A model generated the notes under the pieces. The model was not told where the DNA came from. It saw only the letters and a list, made by a program, of their open reading frames with translations, and did no database searches. A stretch of 64,000 bases of DNA. Source: Turnera subulata (lineage: Eukaryota > Streptophyta > Magnoliopsida > Malpighiales > Passifloraceae). Of the stretch, positions 10,693 to 20,434 are shown piece by piece; position 1 is the first letter of the stretch; every line of letters begins with the position of its first letter. The position numbers and the translations under genes are program-made. The stretch covers positions 1-64,000 of the forward strand of contig JAKUCV010006617.1 of NCBI GenBank assembly GCA_028386065.3, given 5' to 3'.

Positions 10693-12336
10693 TGTGAGAA
10701 CCCGACCCAAAATCACTTGGGTCTCCTCATCTTTTCCTTTACACCTTCTTCTTAACCAATACCCAATATTTTTGGAGTCGGCACCCAAATTTTACTATAG
10801 GAAAAAATTCTGGAAAAACCTTTCCTTGAATCCCAATGACTCCATTTAAAGCAACCGGTTAGCGAACCAAAGATATTGGGCCCGGGGGTTTGTCACAGTT
10901 GGGAAGGTGTTAGGCACCCATCCGTGTTGGGGCGAAACTTTGTGCAATTGAAGAAAATATGTACGCCTTGTGAAAGTGTGTGCAAGGTGTGGAAACAAAT
11001 CAAAAAAATAACAAAATTGAAACAAAAAGGAAAATAAAAATATTTGGGCTTGAGTCTCCACCAATAGAGACCACCTACGTACCCTGGCGACCGAGTTCAA
11101 AGCCCACATAGTTCTTGTTCATGGAATCACAGCACTCACATCATTAATACCATCATCAAACGGGATTTAGTGTTACCTCTTGTAGCCCTCCTCAAGCTCC
11201 TTGGTTTAGGTTGAATTGTGCATCCACTTTCTTCCCACTCCTTTGTTCAATTTTTAATTCCCTCTTGGTCTACCCTTGTTGCCTCCTTGTCGATGCTACC
11301 CACAAAATTCCTCCAGAGTTTCTGCCTATGAAAAGATTTCTAGGCTTGGAGAAGTAGAGTTTCTCCAAGCAACAAAAGCTTATGGGGGGGTGTGTGTAAT
11401 GAGAGATTGATCCCTTGAAATATCAATGGAAGGCCCTATTTATAGTATTCTGGGGAGTGTAGGGGTGTCGACCTACTTAATGACCAAGGTCTCAGCAAAA
11501 AATCTGGGCCAAAACTGTGTAGAATCAAATTAGGGGCGAAAATCGGATTTTTGGGCATCATGACCGCCATGGCCGGCGGTCATTGGCTGGATGGCCGCCA
11601 AGCCTAGCGGCATCAGTGGATGGCCACTTGGATCTAGCAGTCATCCCGCCATGGCCGCTCAGACCTGGCAGTCATCCCGGCAGTCACCATGGCCGCCCGG
11701 CAGCCCCGTGTTCCCCCATCCTTTCCTTTTTTGCTCCCAGTTTCCCCTAATTCCTCCCTGATTTGATTCAACCGCGTAATCAACCCCTAATCAACCCAGA
11801 ATCACCTCTTTTCTTGATTACTACTCCTCCTAATCATCTCCTAATTGATTGGCACACATTAAATCTCCATTTTATGCATAAATCATACAAAAAACACATT
11901 TCCATTAAAAAATGATTAACTATAATTTTCCACGAAAATAAGAGTTAAAATTTGTCTGCAAGTAATGTGTTTACGGGCTGATTAACTCTGGAAAAATCAT
12001 ATTTCATTAACTTGGACTTCCAAATTCACTTCTAACCCAAAAATAAATCATCTCAATATAATTGAGTTAAAAATAAATATGAAAGCCCAAGCAATGAAAT
12101 AAAATATATTTTAGTGCGTTAGACCTTAACATATTTTATCCTAAGATTAAATAATTTGATTAATCCTAGAGTTCAAACACATAAAGGTTAAATTTACCAA
12201 AATATATTTATTCTACTAAATTAAATTCTTGTCATGCCCTAACCCAAGACCAAATCATCTCATTAACCCTAAGGTTCAAGCATGCTCAAAATCCAAATTA
12301 GAAGAATTGTTTGTGGGTCAAATTTGGGTGTTCACA
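10693..12336 (-). mobile_element. Solo LTR (1,644 bp) with 5-bp target duplication TCGAT
   Basis: On the minus strand it starts TGTGAACACCCAAATTTG at 12336 and ends GGGTTCTCACA at 10693. TCGAT is present at 10688-10692 and 12337-12341. No internal domain, primer-binding site or second LTR lies in between, so it is a solo LTR left by LTR-LTR recombination. A reversed TATA box (CTATTTATAG) is at 11436-11445. A GC-rich block with repeated GGCCGCC/GGCGGTC motifs lies at about 11560-11700. It belongs to the same LTR family as 25371, 26191, 33885, 36395 and 43362. Confidence 0.92.
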
Positions 12337-14058
12337 TCGATGAGAAAATCATTAAACTATGTTGATCATAATGCTTTCTAAGTGTAAGAAATAATGATTT
12401 CAATGATGGTAAATAAGTATCTTTCAATGACGAAAAATATTTTTTATGATTTTCAATGATGCTTTTTGCAAAACCCATTCGAGCATGGACATCTTTATAC
12501 ATGCATTCTTTCGTCAAATCCGCCCATCTTTCTCCAAAATGAGTTTTGATGCATAAGGAACCATTTTTTTTCCAAATTTCTTGTTTTCAAAGAAAGATCA
12601 CTAAAGCTTTGTTTTACAAAACTAAATGCTTTTAGTAAAGACCATGCTTCCTTAAGTAATGTGAAAGAACTAAAATGAATGTTTTGATACCAATCATCCT
12701 TCTTTGTTATCGATGTTTTGTGTCGGAAAGCGGCCAAGGAGAAAAAAATGTCACTAGTCAAGTACCTGTATAAGTTTAGAAACATGAACTAAGAAAATGA
12801 TTTTCAACTAATGCATTGCATGTTTCAAAACTTGCTCACTTATATACTTTGGAAATTGCATACATGAAGTTTTATGCACAAAATTCCATCCATTCATGGA
12901 AATGACTCAAGCTTGCATTAAAAACCTTTTTTAATGTCCAAATGTGTTTTCTTAAATGCATTTTGTCCTTAAAGATTGATGACACTATCTGAGAAAATGT
13001 GATTACTTGCATTTTCTAAAGTGCTTTGAGAAATTAAGTCATTCTTCATAGCACGGGCCACAAAAGTTCGTTTAAGTAAGAATTTAGCCAATCCTAGAAG
13101 AAGACCAAGGTTAGGCTTGGGGATCCCCATTTAGTTGAACTATGAGAGCTTTGAACCCACTAATAGGGGATACGTAGGCATTCTCAAGCAGACAAGATGC
13201 AAGCTCAAATGTAATAATTTTTCGCGCTGCATTATATACCACATGCACACTTTTCACACGCGCACTACATTTTTTCCTGTTTGTTTGGAGCATGAAGTAT
13301 TTCCATCGGTCCGGTTACGAAACATACACATGGACCTTGGCGTCTAATACTATCAACATCGTCCTAGTAAAGACGGCGGCTAGCAGTAAATGAATCCCCG
13401 GACTTCCGTTTGAATCGAGACTAATGCTTTATCTGGAGTCATTTGTGGGATTTTCTCAATTTTTTCCTGATAAACTTGGGTGGTGACCCCTTGACTGCTG
13501 AAAATTAAGAGAACACCAAGAATAGTGTGTGTCATACATTCTTGTGAGTTTGTCTGGATTTGTGATAATTACTTTCTCGAGAAAGGGCTTGATATTGTGA
13601 ACCAAAGAAAAGAAAGTTGAGCAAGAGCGAGTCTCTCATGCCCTGTAAAGAAACAAAAAAATTCACTAGTCAAGCCCATTCTCAAGCAAGGAGCGAAATG
13701 AACGTATTTGGTTCAAGTGCAAATACCATGCAGGCATATTCTTTCGAGGTCATTGGGTTTTAACTGTGACCACTGTGACTCCTCCAGTTGCATCTGAGAA
13801 TATGTTTAGAATGATGAAGAAAATGATCATAAGGAGTCAGAATCTGACATTGAAAAGGCGCTGGAGAAGTAGTATGATGATGAAGAGGAGCAATTTGTGT
13901 CTGTTTGCCAACTAGAGAAGTCGAAGAAGAAGAAGAGAACAGATGTAATTTATGGAAAAACCAAAGCTCCGATAATGCGAAAGCCGAGTGCCTGTCTTCT
14001 TGACAAAGGCATTATCAGGAAGACATGAAAGAAGAAGAAGCAGGACACTCAGATTCAA

Positions 14059-15448
14059 TTGATTGACTCTGATTCTAATGAGGTCCCTGCTGATGTAGAG
14101 ATGAGTGGGGAAGAACCTTTCAAGAAAATGAAGAGAGCAAAGGAGAGTGACTCAGAAAAGACTTTGAGCTATAAGTCTCCTGAAGACGATCAGTTGATGA
14201 AGAACCAGAACTGGAAGATAATCATGCAGACTAATTCATCTCAAGCTACTACTCTGACAAGGAAGAAGATAATGAGGAAAATGAAGAAGGAAATGAGACT
14301 GAGAAAGAAGATGAGGATGAGAAGAATGATGATGAGGAAGAAGAGAAGGTAGAAGAAGAGGAATAGGAAGAAGAAGAAACCGAATAACAAGAACAACAAG
14401 AAGTAGAAGAAGAAGCTGAGGAAGGGATTAAGGAAGATCAGGAACCAGAAGAAGAAGAAGAAAAAGAAGAAGAAAAAAAGGTTCCTGATCCGTCCAAGAA
14501 GAAGGTCAAAACAAGTGTTCGAGCCATGTTCAATGAAAAACTGAAGAAGAAAGAAGATGAGAGTAGCAAGTATAAAACTCTTGCTAAGACTTACAATGTT
14601 ACTTTGGGAGACTTTGAGACTCTCGGGGTCACATCAATTCTTAAGCATCACAGGCTGGATTACTTGGCAACTTTGAAGGTTCAAATAGATCAGAAGATAG
14701 TAATTGAGTTCTATAAGAATCTGCGGGTGAAGAAGGACAAAAAAGGAGTGATTGAGTATGTGGAAACCCCTGTCAGAGGCAAGAAGATGAAGGTTACTGC
14801 TGAAATCATCCAGGATGTATTAAAACTAAAAAAAGGGACCATCAAGTACTACAACTCAACTTCTGGGTTAAGAGTGAATATTGATGGTGCTCCAACCTAC
14901 AGTCAGCAAGTGAAGATGGTATATGGATCAGCCAAGGAGGGAACTTATCAGCAAAAAAATTCTCTTGCTCGAGCGATGATGTATATGCTCACAAGAGTGA
15001 TTCTGCCATGTCATTGGCACTTGGCTGATATATCGACTAATTTATAGCTGGTAACCTACATAATGAAGAAGAGTCCTATCTGTCCGGCATACCAGATGTT
15101 GCACCACATTGCTCTCTATAAAGCAAGGAGTCATGGGTTGCTAATCACTCTTATACCAAGAGGATTTGGTGTGAAATTGCTATTCTTATGCAGCTTGGAC
15201 AGATTAATCGTAAAACCTTGTCAAAGATGAGTATCAAGCTTACCCAGAATAGGAAGTATGAAGTGATCAGGGCTGGGGCAAACAACAAGGAGACTCAGTT
15301 GGATGTTCTTGCAACTCGGGTTAGCTTTTTGGAAACTGATTTTGGAGCTCTCCATGATGAGGTAAGAGAACTCAAGGCTGATATGATGGAACAGTTTGGG
15401 CTGGTTCTCTCCAGATTGCCCTCTCCAGCACTATCTAATGATGAGTGA
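14059..15448 (+). pseudogene. Env-like / plant-transposon-domain protein remnant of the Sirevirus
   Basis: Three consecutive pieces (14059-14352, 14526-15047, 15188-15448) are separated by stops and frame changes. The first is Glu/Lys-rich and dissolves into GAAGAA low-complexity DNA. The second is the best conserved: a lysine-rich start, FYKNLRVKK, VRGKKMKVTAEIIQDVL and a region ending HWHLADIS. It resembles the domain often annotated 'putative plant transposon protein', found in env-like regions of plant LTR elements. The third is a short coiled-coil-like C-terminus (LATRVSFLETDFGALHDEVRELKADM). Function is unknown for the family. No signal peptide or membrane segment is visible. Confidence 0.55.
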
Positions 15449-15994
15449 AGCCTTTCTAGATCTGATGCTTTAGGACTCATGCATTACATTCCATTCACTT
15501 TGGTTTTATCTTTTTGGTTCTTATTTTGGTATGTTCTATGCTCAGATATTCTCTATCTTTTTAGATATTATGTTTCCCTTTTAGATGTTTACTCTATGAA
15601 TTTGAATGTTTTAAATTGCATGATTTTTGGTATGTTCCTATGATCTTATTCCCTCTTTGTTGATGCCAAAAGAAGGAGAAATTGTGGTGTTGATAATTAT
15701 GCAGGAACATGTATGGATATGGTTTCTGTCAAAAACTATCTGTTCGTTTTTGACTTGATTGATTATGTTGGGATATTGATTGATTATACTGAGATTATTA
15801 AAACCATACTTTTGATCAATCTGACTGAGTGTTATGTAGGAATTGTGGGAATGCGAAATCTGTTTTTTATCAAAAACCACACTTACAATTGCGATTTGGT
15901 TTCAGTTAAAAAACAAAATTTATAGAGTATGAATGTTGCGCTACTTCGTATTTTCTATACATTCGACTAATCTCTTATGCAGAAATTAAAAACC

Positions 15995-16209
15995 AAAGGG
16001 GGAGGTTGTTGACTAAGTATGCCAAGACAAAATTCACAAGGAATGTTTTAGTTCGACTATTTTCAAAATTATCCTTGTTGAAGTGCGAAAAATAATTTGA
16101 AAGGGGGAGCAACAAAACAGGGGGAGCTTTTAAAACTATATGGAAATATGTTTAAGCCCTTGTTACAAATGAAATCAACACTAATTTGTCATCATAAAAA
16201 AGGGGGAGA
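15995..16209 (+). promoter_or_regulatory. Repeated polypurine tracts before a Sirevirus 3' LTR
   Basis: AAAGGGGGAG-type tracts occur at about 15995-16005, 16101-16109, 16118-16126 and 16198-16209; the last directly precedes the LTR start. The first is followed by GTTGTTGACTAAG, close to the real junction ATTGTTGACCAAG. Multiplied polypurine tracts are described for Sireviruses, where the tract primes plus-strand DNA synthesis. Confidence 0.75.
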
Positions 16210-16210
16210 T

Positions 16211-17212
16211 TGTTGACCAAGAGTTGGGTTAATCACCTCTTAATACTAAATTATGATTTAACCTGTTTAGTCATGGTGTATAATTAATTTTGATGACTAA
16301 CAAATTACAAGTGTACTTTGAGCTTTCCTTGTGTTGATTTTTAGCTTACAGGAGGAATTATGATTTCTGTTAAAACCATATCTTTGAAACACCCCAGATG
16401 GTTTTTGTTGCAACTATATCTGCGAGCTGTCCATTTCAACTTTCTGTGGAAGTTGCGTGTGGTCCTCCAAGCAATTAAATCCCACTTCCAACGGCCTGAA
16501 TTGGTGAACAAGTAAGAGGGATGATTTTATGGAAGTGCAGATGACTTTACCACCTAACTCCTACTCAACTCAAGATGGTGGTCCAAACTTACCATTTTTC
16601 GTAATACTTTGCAACTGAACTGAAGTCAACTAGGAGTTCAAAGAGCAGTTGCAGCTTATTTGCCCCCAACTTAGATTCTATAAAGAGGGTCCATTACACC
16701 TCTGGAAAGGCATTCCAGCTTTTGTGAAAAATCTGAGTATATACTTGTGCTTGAAATTTTGGTATCGAGATTTGGTTTTTCTCTTACATTGGAAAACACA
16801 TTCAAAGGGGTAATTTGTAAGCAAGTTTTGGATTAGATTTGTAGGGTACTCAAGTCTAAGATTAGATTTGAGGGTAGGTTAGAGCTTAGCCTGTGAAAAG
16901 CTTGTAAAGGTTTGAGCTTAGCCTAGAAAAGGTTATGTTTGTAAAGGTTAAGGTTGAACCCCGCAAAAACCTAAGCATAGTGAGTGTTTGAAATCTTAAT
17001 GGAAGGAACTTTTAGGTAGTGGAGTACCTGGTGAGGGGGAACCACTTTAAATCACTTGTGGTCACTTTCTCTTACTCCCCTTACTCGCACTCTTGCTTCA
17101 AAAGACTCACCAAGTGTTATCCAAATTTGGTATCACAAAACCAAATCTCCTCTGTCTGAAAAAATTCAAAGCCTAATTCTTCCCTCCCCTCTTAGGCACT
17201 TTTGGGCCAACA
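16211..17212 (+). mobile_element. 3' LTR of Sirevirus-like element (1,002 bp)
   Basis: Begins TGTTGACC right after a polypurine tract and ends GGGCCAACA, giving inverted TGTTG...CAACA ends. A TATA-like TTCTATAAAGAG is at about 16676-16687. The repeated 'agagcttagcctg' phrase and the overall text are shared with the LTRs at 24963-29549 and 59862-61045. The right flank at 17213 is the interior of another LTR, so this element inserted there. Confidence 0.85.
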
Positions 17213-17572
17213 AATTCTAGTGGTGGAATCTCAAGCTCAATTAATGTGTTTATTTTATGTTTTGTTTTCATTTTTGTTTTTGCTTTTGTTGTTGTGTTGT
17301 TTGTGCATAAGGCATACATTGATCTTCAATTGCACATGATTTCTCCCTAACACGGACGGGTGCCTAACACCTTTCCATCTGTGACGAATCCCCAAATCCA
17401 ACATCTTTGGTTCGCTATGATTGGTTGCCTCGAGTAACGGATGCCAGGTTTTTCCCTGAATTTTGCCCTTAATAAAATTCGGGTGGTAACTCCATTGATG
17501 TTGGAAAGAACCTAAGAAGAAGGTGTGAGGTTATGGTAAGGTATAAAATTATTTTTTGGTCGGGTCCTCACA
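17213..17572 (+). mobile_element. 3' end of an LTR, cut by the Sirevirus insertion
   Basis: The sequence matches about 27670-28018 of the solo LTR at 26191-28018: 'ggtggaatctcaagctcaatt', 'gtgcctaacacc', 'attcgggtggtaactcc'. It ends in GGGTCCTCACA at 17572. The missing 5' portion should lie left of the Sirevirus but was not found. Confidence 0.75.
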
Positions 17573-17978
17573 TAATACTGCCCGGGGGTGTAGTCGGCCT
17601 AGCAGGACCGACCACTCTTCCGGGTGCCTTTTCCAACCCGATTTTTGGCATGTTCCCCTTTTTTGGTTGCGCTGTGTTCGTTTGTGACCTTGGATGTCTT
17701 AGTTTATGCTCTGGATGCCTCCGTTTTGAGCTCGAATTGATTTGACTATAACCGGGACCTTCCTAGGCTGAAAATACAAAAATTCGGACATGTCCCAAAA
17801 AATTCCAAGAAAATTTCGGGAAACCCCGGAATGCCTTTAGTGTGACAAATAGATAGATAAACGGTCCCCCCGACCTTCAGAAAATATTTTTGGGATTTTC
17901 CAAGCTCTAAACATGATGGAGTTCGGACGCGACGAGCACAAAGATACGAAAATGGGTGGCCAAAATTTGGGTGCTACA
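17573..17978 (-). mobile_element. 5' end of an LTR of the TGTAGCACCC family
   Basis: Reading the minus strand from 17978 gives TGTAGCACCCAAATTTTGG and then text similar to the LTR at 9329 onward. It is cut at 17573 by the neighbouring plus-strand LTR and is flanked on the right by yet another LTR, indicating serial insertion. Confidence 0.55.
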
Positions 17979-18722
17979 GGTGTGTATGGATTCTAATTTT
18001 TTGGATCCTTTGGAAGTGAAAGGGGAGCTCTATTTATAGAGTTCTAGGAGTATAGAAGTTGTGGAGCCCACAATGGTCAGGATCCTTGCTGAAAATCCAA
18101 CCAAAAATGCGTAGGAACGAATTAATGTTCGAAAATCTAGAGATTTGCATTCCAAGGACAGATGACCGCCAGACCGGGCGGTCTTGTCGACATGACTGCC
18201 GGCGCTGGCGGTCATTCCTTATATGACCACAGGACTTGGCGGTTATCGCGAGATGACTGCCGGGCTTGGCGGTCATTGCGAGATGACCGCCCGACCCTCA
18301 TAACTGTTACGCGTTCTTGCCTATTTGGACCCCGATTCTCATTAATTCCGGTCTGACTTGATTTTTACGTGTGAATTAAAGGTTGTCAGACCAGAATATA
18401 CTCCTCTTTCTTACTCATTGCTCCTCCAGATCACTCCAATTAACATAATTATACCCTAATCAACTTAAATTCCACACTCTTTACCATAAACTCACATTTC
18501 ATAAAAAGGTAACTTTGATTCTAACTTTGCACGAAAATCAGAGCCAAATTAGTCTACAAGAAGTGTGTTCCTCTGGGCCAAACTCCTGTGGGTATCCAAT
18601 TTTATTAAATCAAACTCTAAATACATTCTAATCCAAAATTGAATCATATCATTAACCTTAAGTTAAAACACATAAAAAGTCTAAAATAATAAAATATAGA
18701 TTTCCAGATTTAGTTGTTCACA
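17979..18722 (-). mobile_element. U3 part of an LTR of the TGTGAAC family
   Basis: Minus-strand start TGTGAACAACTAAATCTGG at 18722. The segment keeps the GC-rich GACCGCC/GGCGGTC block (18160-18300) and a reversed TATA (CTATTTATAG at about 18031-18040) and is cut at 17979 by the LTR to its left. The body resembles the LTRs at 25371 and 36395. Confidence 0.65.
18160..18300. repeat. Short array of palindromic ATGACCGCC / GGCGGTCAT units
   Basis: Four or five units of about 34-36 bp alternate 'atgaccgcc(a/g)' and 'ggcggtcat' with short spacers such as 'agaccgg' and 'gggctt'. Equivalent GC-rich blocks sit at the same place in every related LTR in the window. Confidence 0.75.
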
Positions 18723-18779
18723 CTTGCAGGGGCGTGACAAGCTGCCAGTTTACTAGTATTATGATTTGGAGCTGAAGCA

Positions 18780-19115
18780 TCCACAATAGTAGCTAATATC
18801 ATTTTATGAACCCATTTAGTAGTGAGTTGCTTCTTTGCACAAGCAAGTTCGTGATGACCCAAACCTTCTGAAAATCACATTGTTGAGGCTTACAGGAGTA
18901 GGAGATAGCAATAGTCACTTTCTTGTCCTGAAGATCCACAACCAACTCATGCTTCAAAGGCTTAGAGAAATGCTAGCAGAATCTCCCATAAACAACTTGG
19001 AACAATCCTGAGAAGCATACAACGGTTTACCAATTGCACTAGCTAGATAACTAAGGCCTTCTCGTGTTAGGAGTTCAAAAGGAACATTGTTGAGTTGAAC
19101 CCACAACATAAATAT
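18780..19115 (-). pseudogene. LINE ORF1 fragment (DUF4283 / zinc-knuckle region)
   Basis: The minus strand reads WVQLNNVPFELLTREGLSYL and then SAIGKPLYAS, the signature of plant LINE ORF1 proteins. After one frameshift it continues LVVDLQDKKVTIAISYSCKPQQCDF, the segment just before the CCHC knuckle. The knuckle itself is degraded and nothing of ORF2 is attached. It is a small relic, not part of the LINE at 3515-9113, whose equivalent region reads differently. Confidence 0.7.
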
Positions 19116-20430
19116 TTCAGGTTATAAATCTTAAAAAGATATGCATTTTTGTCAAAAAATCATTTTTAGTACATTTCAGGGCAAAATCCGGTCGTCGGCG
19201 CTCACTGCCTGCTGCGTAGTGGGAAGGCGATCTAAACAGGCGAACCTAACTCATACCAACTTTATTGATTTCCTCATATTTTTAATCTTATTTTTATTTT
19301 ATATAGGAATTAATATCCAATTGTTTTCTTAAAATATTTGTTCACCTATTTTCCGAGCATTCCTTTACCAGCCTAATTCTCGGAGAAACACTGACTTAAT
19401 GCGCAGTTAGAGTAAAAAATGGCCAAAGTACAGTCCGGACCAGCTAGCTCCTCCATGACAACAATACCCTCCAAAAATGCCCAGGTAGAACCCCTGGCTA
19501 CAAAGTCAAGCAATGACGGCAAACATTCAATGAACTTAAAGCCCTTCATCAGGATCCTTCTTTATTCATAGTTTCTTAATTGCGGGGAATATGTACATCA
19601 ACTATAGCAAAGCAAAAATCAATACAACTACTCGGGTTAACACCTAATGACACCGAGAATCTACCTGGTAACTATGTTAATCATAACCAATGTAGGGTTA
19701 GTCGAAATGGTAAGCAACCTAATTCTTCTTGAGCAGGTCTCAGGCTTGAATCCATGTATGTATATGCAGAGAAACTTTATTGAGAAATTCACCCACAATA
19801 GCTGGGAGCGCAATCAAGGCCGAATAACCTATTCATCCTGTTTCAAGATCTAAAGCATACCCGTCGGTTTTTTGATAGAGACAGACGTCTTTCAGGGTTT
19901 TCACTTGTCGGTTTTGTAAGAGGTCGTGTTTTTCGGTTGTTTTCCTCGGATATTTCTGGTGGTCTGATCCTCTCTCTCTAAGGTGCGTAGTGTAAAAAAC
20001 ATGTTCCTCGAGGTAAAATGTCGCCGTGTATTAAACTAACATGTTTTAACAGTCTAAAAGCCTGAGCAGAGCCAAATCCATGTCCCAAAAGCTACCACCG
20101 TGAAGCTGTACAGAAAGGCCTTTACCTCCATTCTGGAGATTAACAACTAATTTACCCAAGTCTTCTTCAGCTCATTAAGCGGAAAATGACCATTTGCAGA
20201 GTTATCCGTCTGAGCCGAGCCGAGCCAAGTACATGTTGCAAATGCTACCACCAAGAAGCTACACAAAGGCTTTTGCCTCGATTCTGGATATAAACACCTA
20301 ATTTAGCCAAGTATTCCCCAGCTCAAGAAGCAAAAGCAGATCAATTGTAGAGTTGTCCCTTTTAAATCAGGAATGTTCAGCACTGTAAATTCATGCCCCC
20401 GCTCCTCTTCTCATATGATGGATGGTTTTT
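19116..20430. other. 3' flank of the FAR1-like gene, mostly unassigned
   Basis: No ORF with recognisable motifs. A possible tRNA-like (SINE-type) promoter is annotated separately at 19698-19753. A diverged direct repeat is visible: 'agctaccaccgtgaagctgtacag...cctttacctccattctgga' at about 20090-20140 against 'tgctaccaccaagaagctacacaaaggcttttgcctcgattctgga' at about 20242-20288. The 3' UTR and poly(A) site of the FAR1-like gene probably lie near 20300-20430. Confidence 0.35.
19698..19753 (+). other. Possible SINE / tRNA-derived Pol III promoter
   Basis: TTAGTCGAAATGG (19698-19710) resembles an A box and GGCTTGAATCC (19743-19753) a B box, with spacing typical of tRNA-derived SINEs. No full tRNA cloverleaf, target duplication or clear 3' tail was found, so this could be chance. 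Confidence 0.25.
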
Positions 20431-20434
20431 CTCT

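Larger units (their letters stand above)
9329..13560 (+). mobile_element. Old plus-oriented LTR, interrupted by a minus-strand solo LTR
   Basis: The sequence from about 9329 (TGTTAGCACCCATATTTTT) resembles the 5' end of the minus-strand LTR ending at 17978 (TGTAGCACCCAAATTTT), including 'aaaatattttctga'. A TATA-like CTATAAATAG sits at 10139-10148, followed by CT-rich leader-like sequence. After the solo LTR (10693-12336) the text resumes and ends in an 'aacttgggtggtgac' phrase near 13470, equivalent to 'gggtggcgactcc' near the 3' end of other LTRs here. The 3' boundary is uncertain. Net length without the insertion is about 2.6 kb. Confidence 0.5.
13790..16210 (+). mobile_element. 3' internal part of a Sirevirus-like Copia element (env-like region)
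   Basis: No pol sequence is present. The segment carries a decayed acidic coding region and then about 750 bp of non-coding DNA with repeated polypurine tracts, abutting the LTR at 16211. This arrangement is known from Sireviruses, which carry an extra 'env-like' region after pol. The 5' part, including gag, pol and 5' LTR, was not found nearby, so the element is truncated on the left. Confidence 0.65.

Noticed and set aside
14059..14352. Acidic/lysine-rich frame as a host nuclear protein
   Set aside because: It leads into GAAGAA low-complexity DNA and the env-like region, and sits right before a Sirevirus 3' LTR. It belongs to the element.
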